NCBI RefSeq assembly: GCF_015767265.1
Contig: NZ_JADPIB010000002.1
Span: 524,169 to 588,168, forward strand
Source: Aureivirga marina
GTDB lineage: Bacteria; Bacteroidota; Bacteroidia; Flavobacteriales; Flavobacteriaceae
DNA: 64,000 bases
Reading direction: 5' to 3'
The position numbers and the translations under genes were made by a program. Positions 44,068-54,500 of the stretch are shown here, in pieces; the stretch's first letter is position 1, and each line of letters opens with the position of its first letter. The notes below the pieces were generated by a model. The model was not told the DNA's origin. It saw only the letters and a list, made by a program, of their open reading frames with translations, and searched no databases.

Positions 44068-46683
44068 ATGAAATCACAGAAAATTAGACAGCAATTTTTA
44101 GACTATTTTGAGTCAAAAAAGCACAAGCTAGTTCCTTCAGCGCCAATAGTAATTAAAGATGATCCAACTTTAATGTTCACAAACGCCGGAATGAACCAGT
44201 TCAAAGAGTTTTTCCTAGGTCATGGAAAACCAGAATCTGTTCGTATTTCTGATACTCAAAAATGTTTGCGCGTTTCAGGTAAACATAACGACTTAGAAGA
44301 AGTTGGTATGGATACTTACCATCACACAATGTTTGAAATGCTTGGAAATTGGAGTTTCGGAGATTACTTTAAGAAAGAAGCAATTGCCTGGGCATGGGAA
44401 CTTTTGACAGAAGTATATAAAATTGATAAAAACAGTTTATATGTTTCTGTATTTGAAGGAAGCGAAGATGATGGATTAGGCTTAGATCAAGAAGCATTTG
44501 ATTTATGGAAAGCTATTGTTCCTGAAGACAGAATTATTTTAGGAAATAAAAAAGACAATTTCTGGGAAATGGGTGATCAAGGACCTTGTGGACCTTGTTC
44601 TGAAATTCATGTGGATATTCGTTCGGAGGAAGAAAAGAGAAAAGTTCCTGGAAAAGATTTAGTAAATGCAGATCATCCACAAGTTGTTGAAATTTGGAAT
44701 TTAGTATTCATGCAATTCAATAGAAAAGCAGATGGTTCTTTAGAAAATCTTCCTGCTAAACATGTGGATACAGGAATGGGATTTGAGCGTCTTTGTATGG
44801 TACTTCAAGGTGTTCAATCGAATTATGACACAGATGTATTTACACCATTAATTCGCGAAATTGAAACAATCACTCATTCAAAATATGAAAATAACGACGA
44901 AAAAGTAGATGTTGCAATTCGTGTAATTGCAGATCACGTTCGTGCAGTTTCTTTTGCAATTGTTGATGGACAATTACCTTCAAACAATGGAGCTGGTTAC
45001 GTAATTCGTCGTATTTTAAGAAGAGCTATTCGTTATGGATTTACATTCTTAAACCAAAAAGAACCGTTTATCTATAAATTAGTTGAAACTTTAAGTAAAC
45101 AAATGGGAGATGCTTTCCCAGAATTAAAAGCAAATAAAAACTTAGCGATTAATGTAATTAAGGAAGAAGAGCAATCTTTCTTACGTACATTAGGTCAAGG
45201 TTTGGTTTTATTAGATAGAATTATTGAGGAAACAAAAGGAAATATCGTAGATGGACAAAAAGCTTTTGAACTTTATGATACTTATGGCTTCCCAATTGAT
45301 TTAACTTCTTTAATTTTAAGAGAGAAAGGATTAGATTTAGACGAGGATAAATTTAAAGAAGAGATGGAGAAACAAAAGAATAGATCTAGAGCTGCTTCTG
45401 CTGTTGCAACAGATGATTGGGTTGTTCTTTTAGAAGATCAAGCGGAAGAATTTATCGGATACGATTTATTAGAAGCAGATGTAAAAATCACTCGTTATAG
45501 AAAAGTTGTTTCTAAAAAAGATGGTGAAATGTATCAAATCGTTTTCAATATGACACCTTTCTATCCAGAAGGTGGAGGTCAAGTTGGAGATAAAGGATAT
45601 ATTGAAGTTTCAAATGGAAATGTGATTTATGTTGAAAACACAAAGAAGGAAAACAATTTAATTGTTCATTATACAAAAAACATTCCTTCAGATCCAACAC
45701 AAAGATTCCATGTTGTTGTAGATACAAAACAACGCCATAGAGCAGCTTGTAATCACACAGCAACACATTTACTTCATCAAGCTTTACGTACTGTTTTAGG
45801 AACTCATGTAGAACAAAAAGGTTCTTTAGTTTCATCTAGATATTTACGTTTTGATTTTTCGCATTTCTCAAAAATGACGGAAGATGAAATCAAAGAAGTT
45901 GAAAACTTTGTAAATGCAAGAATTCGTGAAAATTTACCTTTAGAAGAACAAAGAAGTATTCCTTTCCAAAAAGCAATTGATGAAGGAGCTGTAGCTTTAT
46001 TTGGTGAAAAATATGGAGCAAATGTTCGTGCAATTCGTTTTGGGGAAAGTATGGAATTATGTGGTGGAACACATGTGCAAAGTACTGCTGCAATTTGGCA
46101 TTTTAAAATTACTTCAGAAGGAGCTGTAGCAGCTGGAATTCGTAGAATTGAAGCAATTACTAAAGATGCTGCACAAGATTATTTTGCAGAACAAGATGTG
46201 GTTTATGGAAAAATTAAGAAATCGCTTAAAAATCCAAAAGACCCAGTAAAAACAATCAATACTTTACAAGAAGAAAACACGAATTTAAAAAAGCAAATCG
46301 AACAACTTCTTAAAGAAAAAGCATTGAATTTAAAATCTAATTTAAAAAATGAAGTTGAAAACATTAATGGAGTTAATTTCATCGCTAAAAAGTTAGATTT
46401 AGATGCTGGAGGAATTAAAGATTTGGCTTTTGCTTTAAATGGTGAAATTGAAAATTTATTCTTCTTTGCTGCTGCTGAAAATGGTGGGAAAGTAACATTA
46501 ACTTGTTCTATCGCTAAAAATTTAGTGGAAGAAAAAGAATTAGATGCAGGAAAAATCGTGCGTGAGCTTGGAAAATTAATCCAAGGTGGCGGAGGAGGTC
46601 AAAAATTCTTCGCAACTGCTGGAGGTAAAAATCCAGCTGGAATTCCACAAGCATTAGTTGATGTAAAAGAATATTTAAACTAA
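44068..46683 (+). CDS. alaS: Alanyl-tRNA synthetase
   Basis: An 871-residue class II synthetase charging tRNA-Ala. The catalytic domain (about 1-430) carries [16 protein letters not shown], the [17 protein letters not shown] motif and [17 protein letters not shown]. The editing domain (about 560-720) has the zinc motif set [11 protein letters not shown] and CGGTHV. The C-Ala domain ends [24 protein letters not shown]. Length matches the family, so the gene is intact. It is a single-gene unit with a long predicted leader and a strong terminator. Confidence 0.98.
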   Translation: MKSQKIRQQFLDYFESKKHKLVPSAPIVIKDDPTLMFTNAGMNQFKEFFLGHGKPESVRISDTQKCLRVSGKHNDLEEVGMDTYHHTMFEMLGNWSFGDYFKKEAIAWAWELLTEVYKIDKNSLYVSVFEGSEDDGLGLDQEAFDLWKAIVPEDRIILGNKKDNFWEMGDQGPCGPCSEIHVDIRSEEEKRKVPGKDLVNADHPQVVEIWNLVFMQFNRKADGSLENLPAKHVDTGMGFERLCMVLQGVQSNYDTDVFTPLIREIETITHSKYENNDEKVDVAIRVIADHVRAVSFAIVDGQLPSNNGAGYVIRRILRRAIRYGFTFLNQKEPFIYKLVETLSKQMGDAFPELKANKNLAINVIKEEEQSFLRTLGQGLVLLDRIIEETKGNIVDGQKAFELYDTYGFPIDLTSLILREKGLDLDEDKFKEEMEKQKNRSRAASAVATDDWVVLLEDQAEEFIGYDLLEADVKITRYRKVVSKKDGEMYQIVFNMTPFYPEGGGQVGDKGYIEVSNGNVIYVENTKKENNLIVHYTKNIPSDPTQRFHVVVDTKQRHRAACNHTATHLLHQALRTVLGTHVEQKGSLVSSRYLRFDFSHFSKMTEDEIKEVENFVNARIRENLPLEEQRSIPFQKAIDEGAVALFGEKYGANVRAIRFGESMELCGGTHVQSTAAIWHFKITSEGAVAAGIRRIEAITKDAAQDYFAEQDVVYGKIKKSLKNPKDPVKTINTLQEENTNLKKQIEQLLKEKALNLKSNLKNEVENINGVNFIAKKLDLDAGGIKDLAFALNGEIENLFFFAAAENGGKVTLTCSIAKNLVEEKELDAGKIVRELGKLIQGGGGGQKFFATAGGKNPAGIPQALVDVKEYLN

Positions 46684-46746
46684 TTTTTGCTTTACTAAGT
46701 TTATAAAAAATACTATTGTAAACGTTTAGCAAATTAAAATATTTAG

Positions 46747-46780
46747 AAGAGGTTATATTTTCGATATAACCTCTTTTTTT
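46747..46780 (+). terminator. Terminator after alaS
   Basis: AAGAGGTTATAT (46747-46758) pairs perfectly with ATATAACCTCTT (46764-46775) around TTTCG, followed by a run of T. Confidence 0.9.
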
Positions 46781-46781
46781 G

Positions 46782-47591
46782 TTATTTTTTTGTAAGATTT
46801 CGAGGGTTTTCTTTCAAAGGAACTTGTTGAAACATATCTTTTAATAAAGCATATAGTTTAGGATGTTCTCTTTTTAATTTCTCTGGTTGTTCAAAAAAGT
46901 ATTCTCCAATTACAGCAAAAAATTCAGCTGGATTTGTTCCGCCATAAGACCTAATATCCGATTTATTTTCATGAATTAATTTGATATTTTTTCGAATATA
47001 TTCCATCCATAAAGCGCTGTATTTATGTTTAATCAAAATTTCTGGAACACCATTTACATCATAATCTTCTTTATCTAATAAATGTAAAAACTCATGTATT
47101 GCTACATTTTGTTTATCATTTGAGATATCAAATCCATGGTGTAACGCAGGTTTTGACAAAATCATCACACTATTTAAATGTCCATTCCCAACCATTCCTG
47201 AGATAAATTCTTTACTATTTTTATCTGTAAATTGTTGTTCTTTATTAAAAGTTTTTGGATAAATAAGTACTTCTTCCAAATAAGTATATTGCCATTTTGG
47301 AAAAGCAAAAATGGGAATAATTGCACCAGCTGCTACAAGAATTTTATCTAAATCATCAATTTCTGTTTTTACACCAATTACTTTTACATGAGCAAGAAAA
47401 TACATAACTCTTTTCTGAAAATCTACTTTCAGATTTGGAGAAAGCTTTTGATAATAACGTACGTGTTTTTCAAGTAATTCTTTCCAATTATCAGGCATTG
47501 GAAGTTCTTCCCTTTCTCTTAACTTTTTCTTCTTTTTGTATCTATAGAAAACGAATAAAATCAAACATAGAATAAATATAAATACAATCAT
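46782..47591 (-). CDS. Zinc-dependent peptidase, M90 (MtfA-like) family, membrane-anchored
   Basis: A 269-residue protein with one N-terminal membrane segment (MIVFIFILCLILFVFYRYKKKKK), followed by a cytoplasmic M90 domain. The zinc signature is HEFLH (His166, Glu167, His170), and the downstream PAEFFAVIGEYFFEQPEKLKREHP block corresponds to the third-ligand helix. It is paralogous to the soluble M90 protein at 39362-40111, from which it differs by the membrane anchor. Substrate is unknown. Confidence 0.82.
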   Translation of the reverse strand: MIVFIFILCLILFVFYRYKKKKKLREREELPMPDNWKELLEKHVRYYQKLSPNLKVDFQKRVMYFLAHVKVIGVKTEIDDLDKILVAAGAIIPIFAFPKWQYTYLEEVLIYPKTFNKEQQFTDKNSKEFISGMVGNGHLNSVMILSKPALHHGFDISNDKQNVAIHEFLHLLDKEDYDVNGVPEILIKHKYSALWMEYIRKNIKLIHENKSDIRSYGGTNPAEFFAVIGEYFFEQPEKLKREHPKLYALLKDMFQQVPLKENPRNLTKK

Positions 47592-47685
47592 TTCAATAAT
47601 TTTTTAATTTTTTATTTGTAATAATAGTAGAAAAAATAGTAATTTAAAACTTAAACTAACCAAAAACATACTATTTAATTAACTA

Positions 47686-48252
47686 ATGAATAAAGAGGGA
47701 AGCGATATTTATTTAAGACCCAGATTCCGTTTTGAAATAAATAAAGACAAAGAAGTACTTATTGAAAACTTTAAAAAATTGAAAAAAGATCCAGAATGCA
47801 TGTATCCAATTAAAATTGTTGATCATCATATTGTGGTCGATATTCCTTTGGATGAAAATCATTTTTGGTCTCCACAACTACATTTTGAAATCTTGGATGG
47901 TGAAGAAAAAGCAAGTCTTGTCAAAGGATTATTTGGACCAAAACCTCATGTTTGGACTATGTTTATGTTTATTCACTTTGCAGTTGCATTTGCTTTCACT
48001 GTATTTTTTGTCATTTTTTATACCGAATGGAGTTTAAACAAAGATTACACACTTTCTTTATCTTTTATGATTGGATTGCCAATTTTATGGTGTATTCTTT
48101 ATGTTTTAGGACAACTCGGAAAAAAAACTGGTAGACCACAAATGATTGAACTTTATCAATTTTTCATCAAAGGAATGAACATTGACGAATCAGTTTATCA
48201 TGGAACAGAAACAACATCAGAAAGGATAGTTAATTCCAATGTTAACAACTGA
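47686..48252 (+). CDS. Two-segment membrane protein of unknown function
   Basis: A 188-residue protein with a polar N-terminal half (RPRFRFEINKDKEVLIENFKKL ... VDIPLDENHFWSPQLHFEI) and two membrane segments (about 105-127 and 135-153). The N-terminal half resembles a small ligand-binding or SRPBCC-like fold, but I cannot name a family. It converges on tamL, and the last 36 bases of the two reading frames overlap. Confidence 0.7.
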   Translation: MNKEGSDIYLRPRFRFEINKDKEVLIENFKKLKKDPECMYPIKIVDHHIVVDIPLDENHFWSPQLHFEILDGEEKASLVKGLFGPKPHVWTMFMFIHFAVAFAFTVFFVIFYTEWSLNKDYTLSLSFMIGLPILWCILYVLGQLGKKTGRPQMIELYQFFIKGMNIDESVYHGTETTSERIVNSNVNN

Positions 48253-50733
48253 TTTTTTGAAGTTATAATTCGTAAACCAGCGATTATGTTCTAAATAAGG
48301 TTCGTAAGTTTTAAATCCGAAATCCACACGAATCACTAAGAAATTTACATCATATCGAAGTCCAAAACCTGAACCAATTGCGATATCTTGTAAAGATTCA
48401 AATCCTGTGAATTTTTCGTCATCTGGAGTGAATGAATTGTTTGTAATATCCCAGATATTTCCTGCGTCGATAAAGAAAGCTCCATTAAAACTTCCAATCA
48501 CATTAAACCTATATTCTAAACTAGATAAGATTTTAAAATTCCCTACATTATATTCCAAACCATTTTTGGTAGAACCTGGACCTAAACTATAAACTCTCCA
48601 CGCTCTCAAATCGTTTGGCCCTCCAATATAATAAGCTTTATTAAATGGAATTCCTTTTGAATTTCCGTAAGGAATTGCAACTCCTGTAAAGAATCTATAT
48701 GCTAAAGTTTGCTTTGGTCCAAATCCCCAGAATTTTCTATATTCAAAATCAATTTTCGAATATTGCGCAATTGGAATTCCTAGTAATTCTTTTGTTTCTT
48801 CTCCTGCTTTTTTCTTAACCAAAAGAGAAGATAAATTTCCAGCTGTTGCTGCTCGAATTCTTAATGAAGAAAAATTATTATCCTTAATTCCTTTACTATT
48901 ATTATAATTAAAATTATAAACAAAAGCAGGAATTAAATAATCTTCTGTAATAATATCATATCTTCTTTTAATATTTTCAACACTTGTATAATCTTCTGGA
49001 AATTGTGTTGAAAAATTATTATTTGGATCTAAAACATAATCGATATAAGCAAGAGGAATTATATTTCCATTTGGATCTTTTGTGCTTTCTGGAGCTGGAA
49101 TATCTGTATCTGAAATCCCTACTAAAGTATTGTAATCTGTTCGATAAATATTAAAATAAGAACTAACATTTAAATTACGAATATATTGTAAATTGAATAA
49201 TTCAATTGAATGTTTTGTCTTACTTGTTGGTGTCCAAGAATAAGTGATTGATCCAGTAAAATTTTGTTTATCTAATCCTATATTTTTCTGAAAATTCGTT
49301 GCTAATAAAAATTGAGTTTTTGGTGACATATCTTTACTTACCCATTTTTCTGTTTTGAAAGGAAGTAAAAAACGTGGAATTTTTAAAGAAATATCTCCTC
49401 CAACTTCCCATGCATTGAAAAATGTGCTTACATCAGTGGCATCTTGAGAATTTAAGAAAGAACCTTGAATGGAAGTTTTTATAATTTCTGCACCTTTAAA
49501 AATATTTCGATTTAAAATAGAAACTCCACCAGAAACTCCAAATGGACGAATATTTGAATGTGTCAATTCTGTATTTAAAGCCAAACGAAATTTCTCATAA
49601 GGTGTCAAAAAAATAGATGCTTCTAAGGTTTTATCTTCCAATTCTCGATAACGAATATCAATCAATTTAAAGTTTTGTAAACTTCGCAACTGAGTTCTTG
49701 TATTTTCTCTATCTATGTCACGATATAAAGAATCAGGTTGAATAAAAATTGCATTCGAAAGTAATTTCGGATTGTATTTTGATTTTTCGTGACTTATATA
49801 TTTAATTCCATTATGAACTAAAGTATCTAAATATGGTTTTCCTCTTTCATTAAAATAATAATCCGTATAAACTTTAACTTTAGAAACTTTTTGTGTGATA
49901 TATGGTTCAAAAAAGATAGAATCTCCTTCATGAATAAAACGATCTGCAATCTGTAATTGAATATTCGCATGATATTCTTTTTGTAAAGTATCTACACTAA
50001 AACGAATGGAATTTGCATCAAAATGATACACTCCTTTATTTCTAAATAATTTCGTTATTCTATCTCTTTCTGCTTCAAAATGACTTAATTTTAATAAATC
50101 TCCTGACTTAATTCTTGGTTTTTCTTCACTTATATTATAAATAGAATCCAATTCATGAGAAGAAATTTTCCTTGTAATGGAATCAATAATAAAAGGTGTA
50201 TTTTTCTCAATATAATATTCAACCTCAGCTTTTTTATTTGGCAAAAGAATTTCTTTATAATCAATTTTCACATTATAATATCCTTCATTTATAAAAAAAG
50301 ATTTTAAATTTTTTGCTGTAGCAGTTGTTTTCTCTGAATCTAAAATTACTGGAGCTTCTCCTTTTTCTAAAAACCATTTATTAATTCCTTTGTAAGTATT
50401 ATTCATAGACACAACTTGCTTTCGAGAAAAAGCTTTGTCTAAAAACCTTAAAGTTTTCGGATGTCTATCTAACCAGTTTACAAAAGTTGTATCATAGCCT
50501 TTATTTCCTAAGTTATAAAAGTATAATGGAAACTTCACTAACAATACAGATTGATTTGGTCTTTGGATTATATAATCGTGTGCTTCTTTAAATCCCTTAT
50601 TTTTACCATCGATGTATAATTTATTTTTCACTAATAAATGCTCTCCTTTCGGAACATATTTTACTGAATTGCAAGCTGTAAAAGAAAAAAAGCTTGCTAA
50701 AATTACGATTAATATTATAATGTTGTTTTTCAA
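48217..50733 (-). CDS. tamL: Outer-membrane Omp85-family lipoprotein TamL
   Basis: An 838-residue protein with a lipoprotein signal ending at Cys21 (SFFSFTACNSVKYVPKGE). POTRA-like repeats follow (about 30-400; VKIDYKEILLPNKKAEVEYYIEKN and IQLQIADRF), and the last 430 residues form the Omp85 barrel with the family motif GGPNDLRAWRVYSLGPG. The terminal residues INYPF end in aromatic Phe, as barrel proteins do. This layout is TamL, the Bacteroidota lipidated version of TamA, which works with TamB in outer-membrane biogenesis. It is divergent from the RNA methyltransferase. Confidence 0.85.
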   Translation of the reverse strand: MKNNIIILIVILASFFSFTACNSVKYVPKGEHLLVKNKLYIDGKNKGFKEAHDYIIQRPNQSVLLVKFPLYFYNLGNKGYDTTFVNWLDRHPKTLRFLDKAFSRKQVVSMNNTYKGINKWFLEKGEAPVILDSEKTTATAKNLKSFFINEGYYNVKIDYKEILLPNKKAEVEYYIEKNTPFIIDSITRKISSHELDSIYNISEEKPRIKSGDLLKLSHFEAERDRITKLFRNKGVYHFDANSIRFSVDTLQKEYHANIQLQIADRFIHEGDSIFFEPYITQKVSKVKVYTDYYFNERGKPYLDTLVHNGIKYISHEKSKYNPKLLSNAIFIQPDSLYRDIDRENTRTQLRSLQNFKLIDIRYRELEDKTLEASIFLTPYEKFRLALNTELTHSNIRPFGVSGGVSILNRNIFKGAEIIKTSIQGSFLNSQDATDVSTFFNAWEVGGDISLKIPRFLLPFKTEKWVSKDMSPKTQFLLATNFQKNIGLDKQNFTGSITYSWTPTSKTKHSIELFNLQYIRNLNVSSYFNIYRTDYNTLVGISDTDIPAPESTKDPNGNIIPLAYIDYVLDPNNNFSTQFPEDYTSVENIKRRYDIITEDYLIPAFVYNFNYNNSKGIKDNNFSSLRIRAATAGNLSSLLVKKKAGEETKELLGIPIAQYSKIDFEYRKFWGFGPKQTLAYRFFTGVAIPYGNSKGIPFNKAYYIGGPNDLRAWRVYSLGPGSTKNGLEYNVGNFKILSSLEYRFNVIGSFNGAFFIDAGNIWDITNNSFTPDDEKFTGFESLQDIAIGSGFGLRYDVNFLVIRVDFGFKTYEPYLEHNRWFTNYNFKKSVVNIGINYPF

Positions 50734-50753
50734 TAAATAAGGATTTAAATTTG
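50723..50753 (+). promoter_or_regulatory. Promoter of the TrmH-family gene
   Basis: TTG at 50723-50725, a 20-base spacer and TAAATTTG at 50746-50753. The predicted start lies about 17 bases before the ATG at 50777. Confidence 0.72.
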
Positions 50754-50756
50754 TCT

Positions 50757-50764
50757 CAAAAATA
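50757..50764 (-). promoter_or_regulatory. -7 promoter element of tamL
   Basis: Minus-strand TATTTTTG, an exact TAnnTTTG match, about 24 bases before the tamL start. It sits symmetrically to the divergent promoter of the methyltransferase gene. Confidence 0.55.
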
Positions 50765-50776
50765 ACACATTTCTAA

Positions 50777-51505
50777 ATGTTATCTAAGAATCAAATAAAA
50801 TTTATCAATAGTTTACATAACAAAAAATTCAGAATAAAGCACGGATTGTTTATTGCTGAGGGTATAAAGGTAGTAAATGAACTTTTAGATTCAAATCTGG
50901 AACTTCATGAATTATATGCTACGGAAGATTTTAACATAAAATTAAACATTCCTGTTCAAGAAATTTCAGAGCAAGAATTAAAGAAAATTAGTGGATTAAA
51001 ATCGCCTAATAAAGTTTTAGCTTTATTTAAAATTCCTGAAAATAAAGAATTAAAACATGAAGGTTTAATTGTGGCTCTTGATACAATTAATGATCCTGGA
51101 AATTTAGGAACTATTATTCGTTTATGTGATTGGTTTGGTGTAGAACAATTAATTTGTTCAAAAGACACAGTTGATTGTTTTAATGCAAAAGTTGTGCAAT
51201 CTACAATGGGTTCTCTTTCAAGAGTTGAAATTATTTATACAGATTTAGAAAATTATCTAGAATCTTATCCATATGAGATTTTCGGAGCGGATATGGATGG
51301 AGAAATTGTTTATAAAACTGAAATTCCTAAAAATGCACTTCTTGTAATGGGGAATGAAGCAAATGGATTAAGCAAAAAAATTGAAGAAAAAGTTACGCGT
51401 ACAATCTCAATTCCAAGATTTGGAAAAACACAAGTAACAGAAAGTTTAAATGTTGCAACTGCAACTGGAATTTTATTAAACGAATTTAGAAGAAATAGTA
51501 TATAA
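50777..51505 (+). CDS. TrmH/SpoU-family RNA methyltransferase
   Basis: A 242-residue SPOUT-class 2'-O-methyltransferase. The N-terminal substrate-binding part (KNQIKFINSLHNKKFRIKHGLFIAEGIKVV) precedes the trefoil-knot domain with its three motifs: VALDTINDPGNLGTIIR, ALLVMGNEANGLSKKI, and ISIPRFGKTQVTESLNVATATGILL. It acts on rRNA or tRNA; the exact target cannot be read from the sequence. It is divergent from tamL, which suits a long-standing neighbour pair in flavobacteria. Confidence 0.92.
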   Translation: MLSKNQIKFINSLHNKKFRIKHGLFIAEGIKVVNELLDSNLELHELYATEDFNIKLNIPVQEISEQELKKISGLKSPNKVLALFKIPENKELKHEGLIVALDTINDPGNLGTIIRLCDWFGVEQLICSKDTVDCFNAKVVQSTMGSLSRVEIIYTDLENYLESYPYEIFGADMDGEIVYKTEIPKNALLVMGNEANGLSKKIEEKVTRTISIPRFGKTQVTESLNVATATGILLNEFRRNSI

Positions 51506-51548
51506 AAAAATGAGACTGAACTCTAATAAAAGAGACAGTCTCATTTAA
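51506..51548. terminator. Bidirectional terminator between two convergent genes
   Basis: AAATGAGACTG (51508-51518) pairs with CAGTCTCATTT (51536-51546), with a smaller inner stem CTCT/AGAG. A/T tails on both sides. It serves the methyltransferase (+) and the secreted protease (-). Confidence 0.82.
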
Positions 51549-51565
51549 AATTAAAAATAAGAATA

Positions 51566-54500
51566 TTATTTGATTACCACCTTTTTGATCATTTGTTTGT
51601 TTGAAGATTTCACTTCGAAAGAATAAACTCCTGCTTCCAATAATCTTGTATCAATCATATTTTCACCAGTAACATTTACAATTTGTTTGTGAACTAGCAT
51701 TCCAATTGCATTGTAAACTTTCAACTCTGCTTTTTGAGTTACTTTTACAATTACAAAATTCTGTGCTGGATTCGGATATACTTCAAATTTAGTGATTGCA
51801 TCTTCTTCTACAGAAAGACCATAATCCTCATCACAAGCATTTCCAACTCCATCTCCATCTTCATCTGCTTGATCTTCATTTGCTGTATATTGACAATTAT
51901 CTTCTTCGTCTAAGATTCCGTCGTTATCATCGTCATCATCACAAACATCTCCCATTCCATCTTCATCATTATCTGCTTGATCTTCATTTGCTGTATATTG
52001 ACAATTATCTTCTTCATCTAAGATTCCGTCGTTATCATCGTCGTCATCACAAACATCTCCCATTCCATCTTCATCATTATCTGCTTGATCTTCATTTGCT
52101 TGATATTGACAATTATCTTCTTCATCTAAGATTCCATCGTTATCATCGTCGTCATCACAAACATCTCCCATTCCATCATTATCATTATCTGCCTGGTCTT
52201 CATTTGCTTCATATTGACAATTATCTTCAACATCTGCAATTCCATCGTTATCATCGTCATCGTCACAAACATCTCCCATTCCATCTTCATCGTTATCTGC
52301 TTGATCTTCGTTTGCTGTATATTGACAATTATCTTCTTCATCTAAAATTCCATCATTGTCATCGTCATCGTCACAAACATCTCCTATTCCATCTCCATCG
52401 TTATCTGCCTGATTTGGATTAGGAACATCAACACAGTTATCTTCTGAATCAACGATTCCATCATTATCGTTATCATCATCACAAACATCTCCTATTCCAT
52501 CATTATCACTGTCCGCTTGATCTTCATTTGCTGTATCTTGACAGTTATCGTCTTCATCCAAGATTCCATCATTATCATCATCATCATCACAAACATCACC
52601 AATTCCATCACCATCATTATCTGCCTGATCTTCATTTGCTTCATATTGACAATTATCTTCAACATCTGCTATTCCATCATTATCATCATCGTCATCACAA
52701 ACATCTCCCATTCCATCATTATCATTATCTGCTTGATCTTCGTTTGCTTCATATTGACAATTATCTTCAACATCTGCTATTCCATCGTTATCATCATCGT
52801 CATCGCAAACATCTCCTATTCCATCATTATCATTATCTGCTTGGTCTTCGTTTGCTTCATATTGACAGTTATCATCTATATCAGCAATTCCATCATTATC
52901 ATCATCATCATCACAAACATCTCCAATTCCATCTCCATCGTTATCTGCTTGATCAGCATTTGCAACATCAACACAGTTATCATTTTCATCTGCGATTCCA
53001 TCACCATCCATGTCATTAATTGTGTTTGAATTATCTTCACCACAAATATTTAATGTCCAAGAATTTAATTGACCTCCATCAGCACTTGGGAAACTATCAT
53101 AAATTTCTAAAGTCCATTGTCCCACAGAGCTTGAGTTATTAAATGCACTTAAAGCTTGTTGTGGAATATAAGATCCTGGGAATGGAGCAGTTCCATCTGC
53201 GATTGCGATACCAGCATCATCATCGAAAAGTGTATCTGTATAATTATCACCTGAACTTCCATTTGCTTCTGTTAAAATTACTTCAGTTCCATCAGGAGAA
53301 ATTAGAGTTAATTTTAAGTCCCAAACATAAGTATGGTCAATATTAACAGTAATATTTACATCTGAAATTGTTATATCATCAGAAATTGTTATTGTTGAAG
53401 TTAATGTTTCCGCTGCACTTGCATTTGCACTAATAAAAACAGGAACATCTGTAGAATCATAGTCATTACAACCAGTTTCCGAAATTGAAACATTAAATGT
53501 TGAAGAATAATTACTTTCAGAACAAGAATTTGTTGCTTTTACTCTCCAATAATATGTATTACCAGCAGATAAACTATTGCTTACAAAAGAAGTTTGTGCA
53601 GTAGTTGAAGTTTGTACTATTGATGTGAATCCACTATCTGTAGCTATTTCAATCACATAGTTATCTGCATGTTCAACTGCTTCCCAAGAGAAATTAATTG
53701 TTGCAATTCCTGTTGAAGAGTTATTTGCAGGTGAAGTTAATGTAACAGTCGTTCCATTTTGATCTAAGTTATAAACAAAAGGACAAGGATCATTATTATC
53801 ATTGATTCCATCATTATCATCATCATCATCACAAACATCTCCCATTCCATCATTATCATTATCTGCTTGATCTGTATTTGGAATGTCAACACAATTATCT
53901 TCTGAATCTACAATTCCATCATTATCAGCATCATTGTTTGAATCTCCAATTGGATTTCCACAAATATCTAATGACCAAGAAACAATTTCACCTCCATCTT
54001 CAGAACCAAAATCATCAAAAACAGATAATTTCCATTCTCCATTTGCATTTAACCCATTAAAAGTTGCTAAAGAACCTTGTGGACTATATGTTCCTGTAAA
54101 CGGAGCTGTTCCAGCTGTAATTGGTGTTGTAGCATCATCATCAAAAACTGTATTTGAATAATTATCTCCACTTCCACCATTATCTTCAGTTAAGATAATT
54201 TCTGTTCCATCAGGAGCAATTAATTTGATATCTAAATCTTCTACATAAGTATGTGTAATATTGATATTTACATTAACATCTGTAATTGTCATATTTTCAT
54301 CAACAGTTAAAGTAGAAATAACTGTCTCAGAAACTGTAGAACTAATTGTTAATGGAACATCAGAAGAACCAAAGTTTTCACAGAAATTATTTGTAGTTTC
54401 AAACATATTTGCATTTGAATAATTTCCATCAGCACAAGGACTGCTTGGTTTTACTCTCCAATAATATGTTGAAGAAGTACTCATTCCAGAAACTTCAATA

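Noticed and set aside
51828..53010. Possible CRISPR array, because of regular repeats
   Set aside because: The 108-bp units are contiguous, lie inside one intact coding frame, encode a known calcium-binding repeat and have no unique spacers or cas genes.
51796..53029. Long plus-strand frames rich in His, Leu and Ile opposite the TSP3 array
   Set aside because: They are the antisense of the Asp-rich repeats (GAT/GAC read backwards gives Ile/His codons) and have no start context or promoter.
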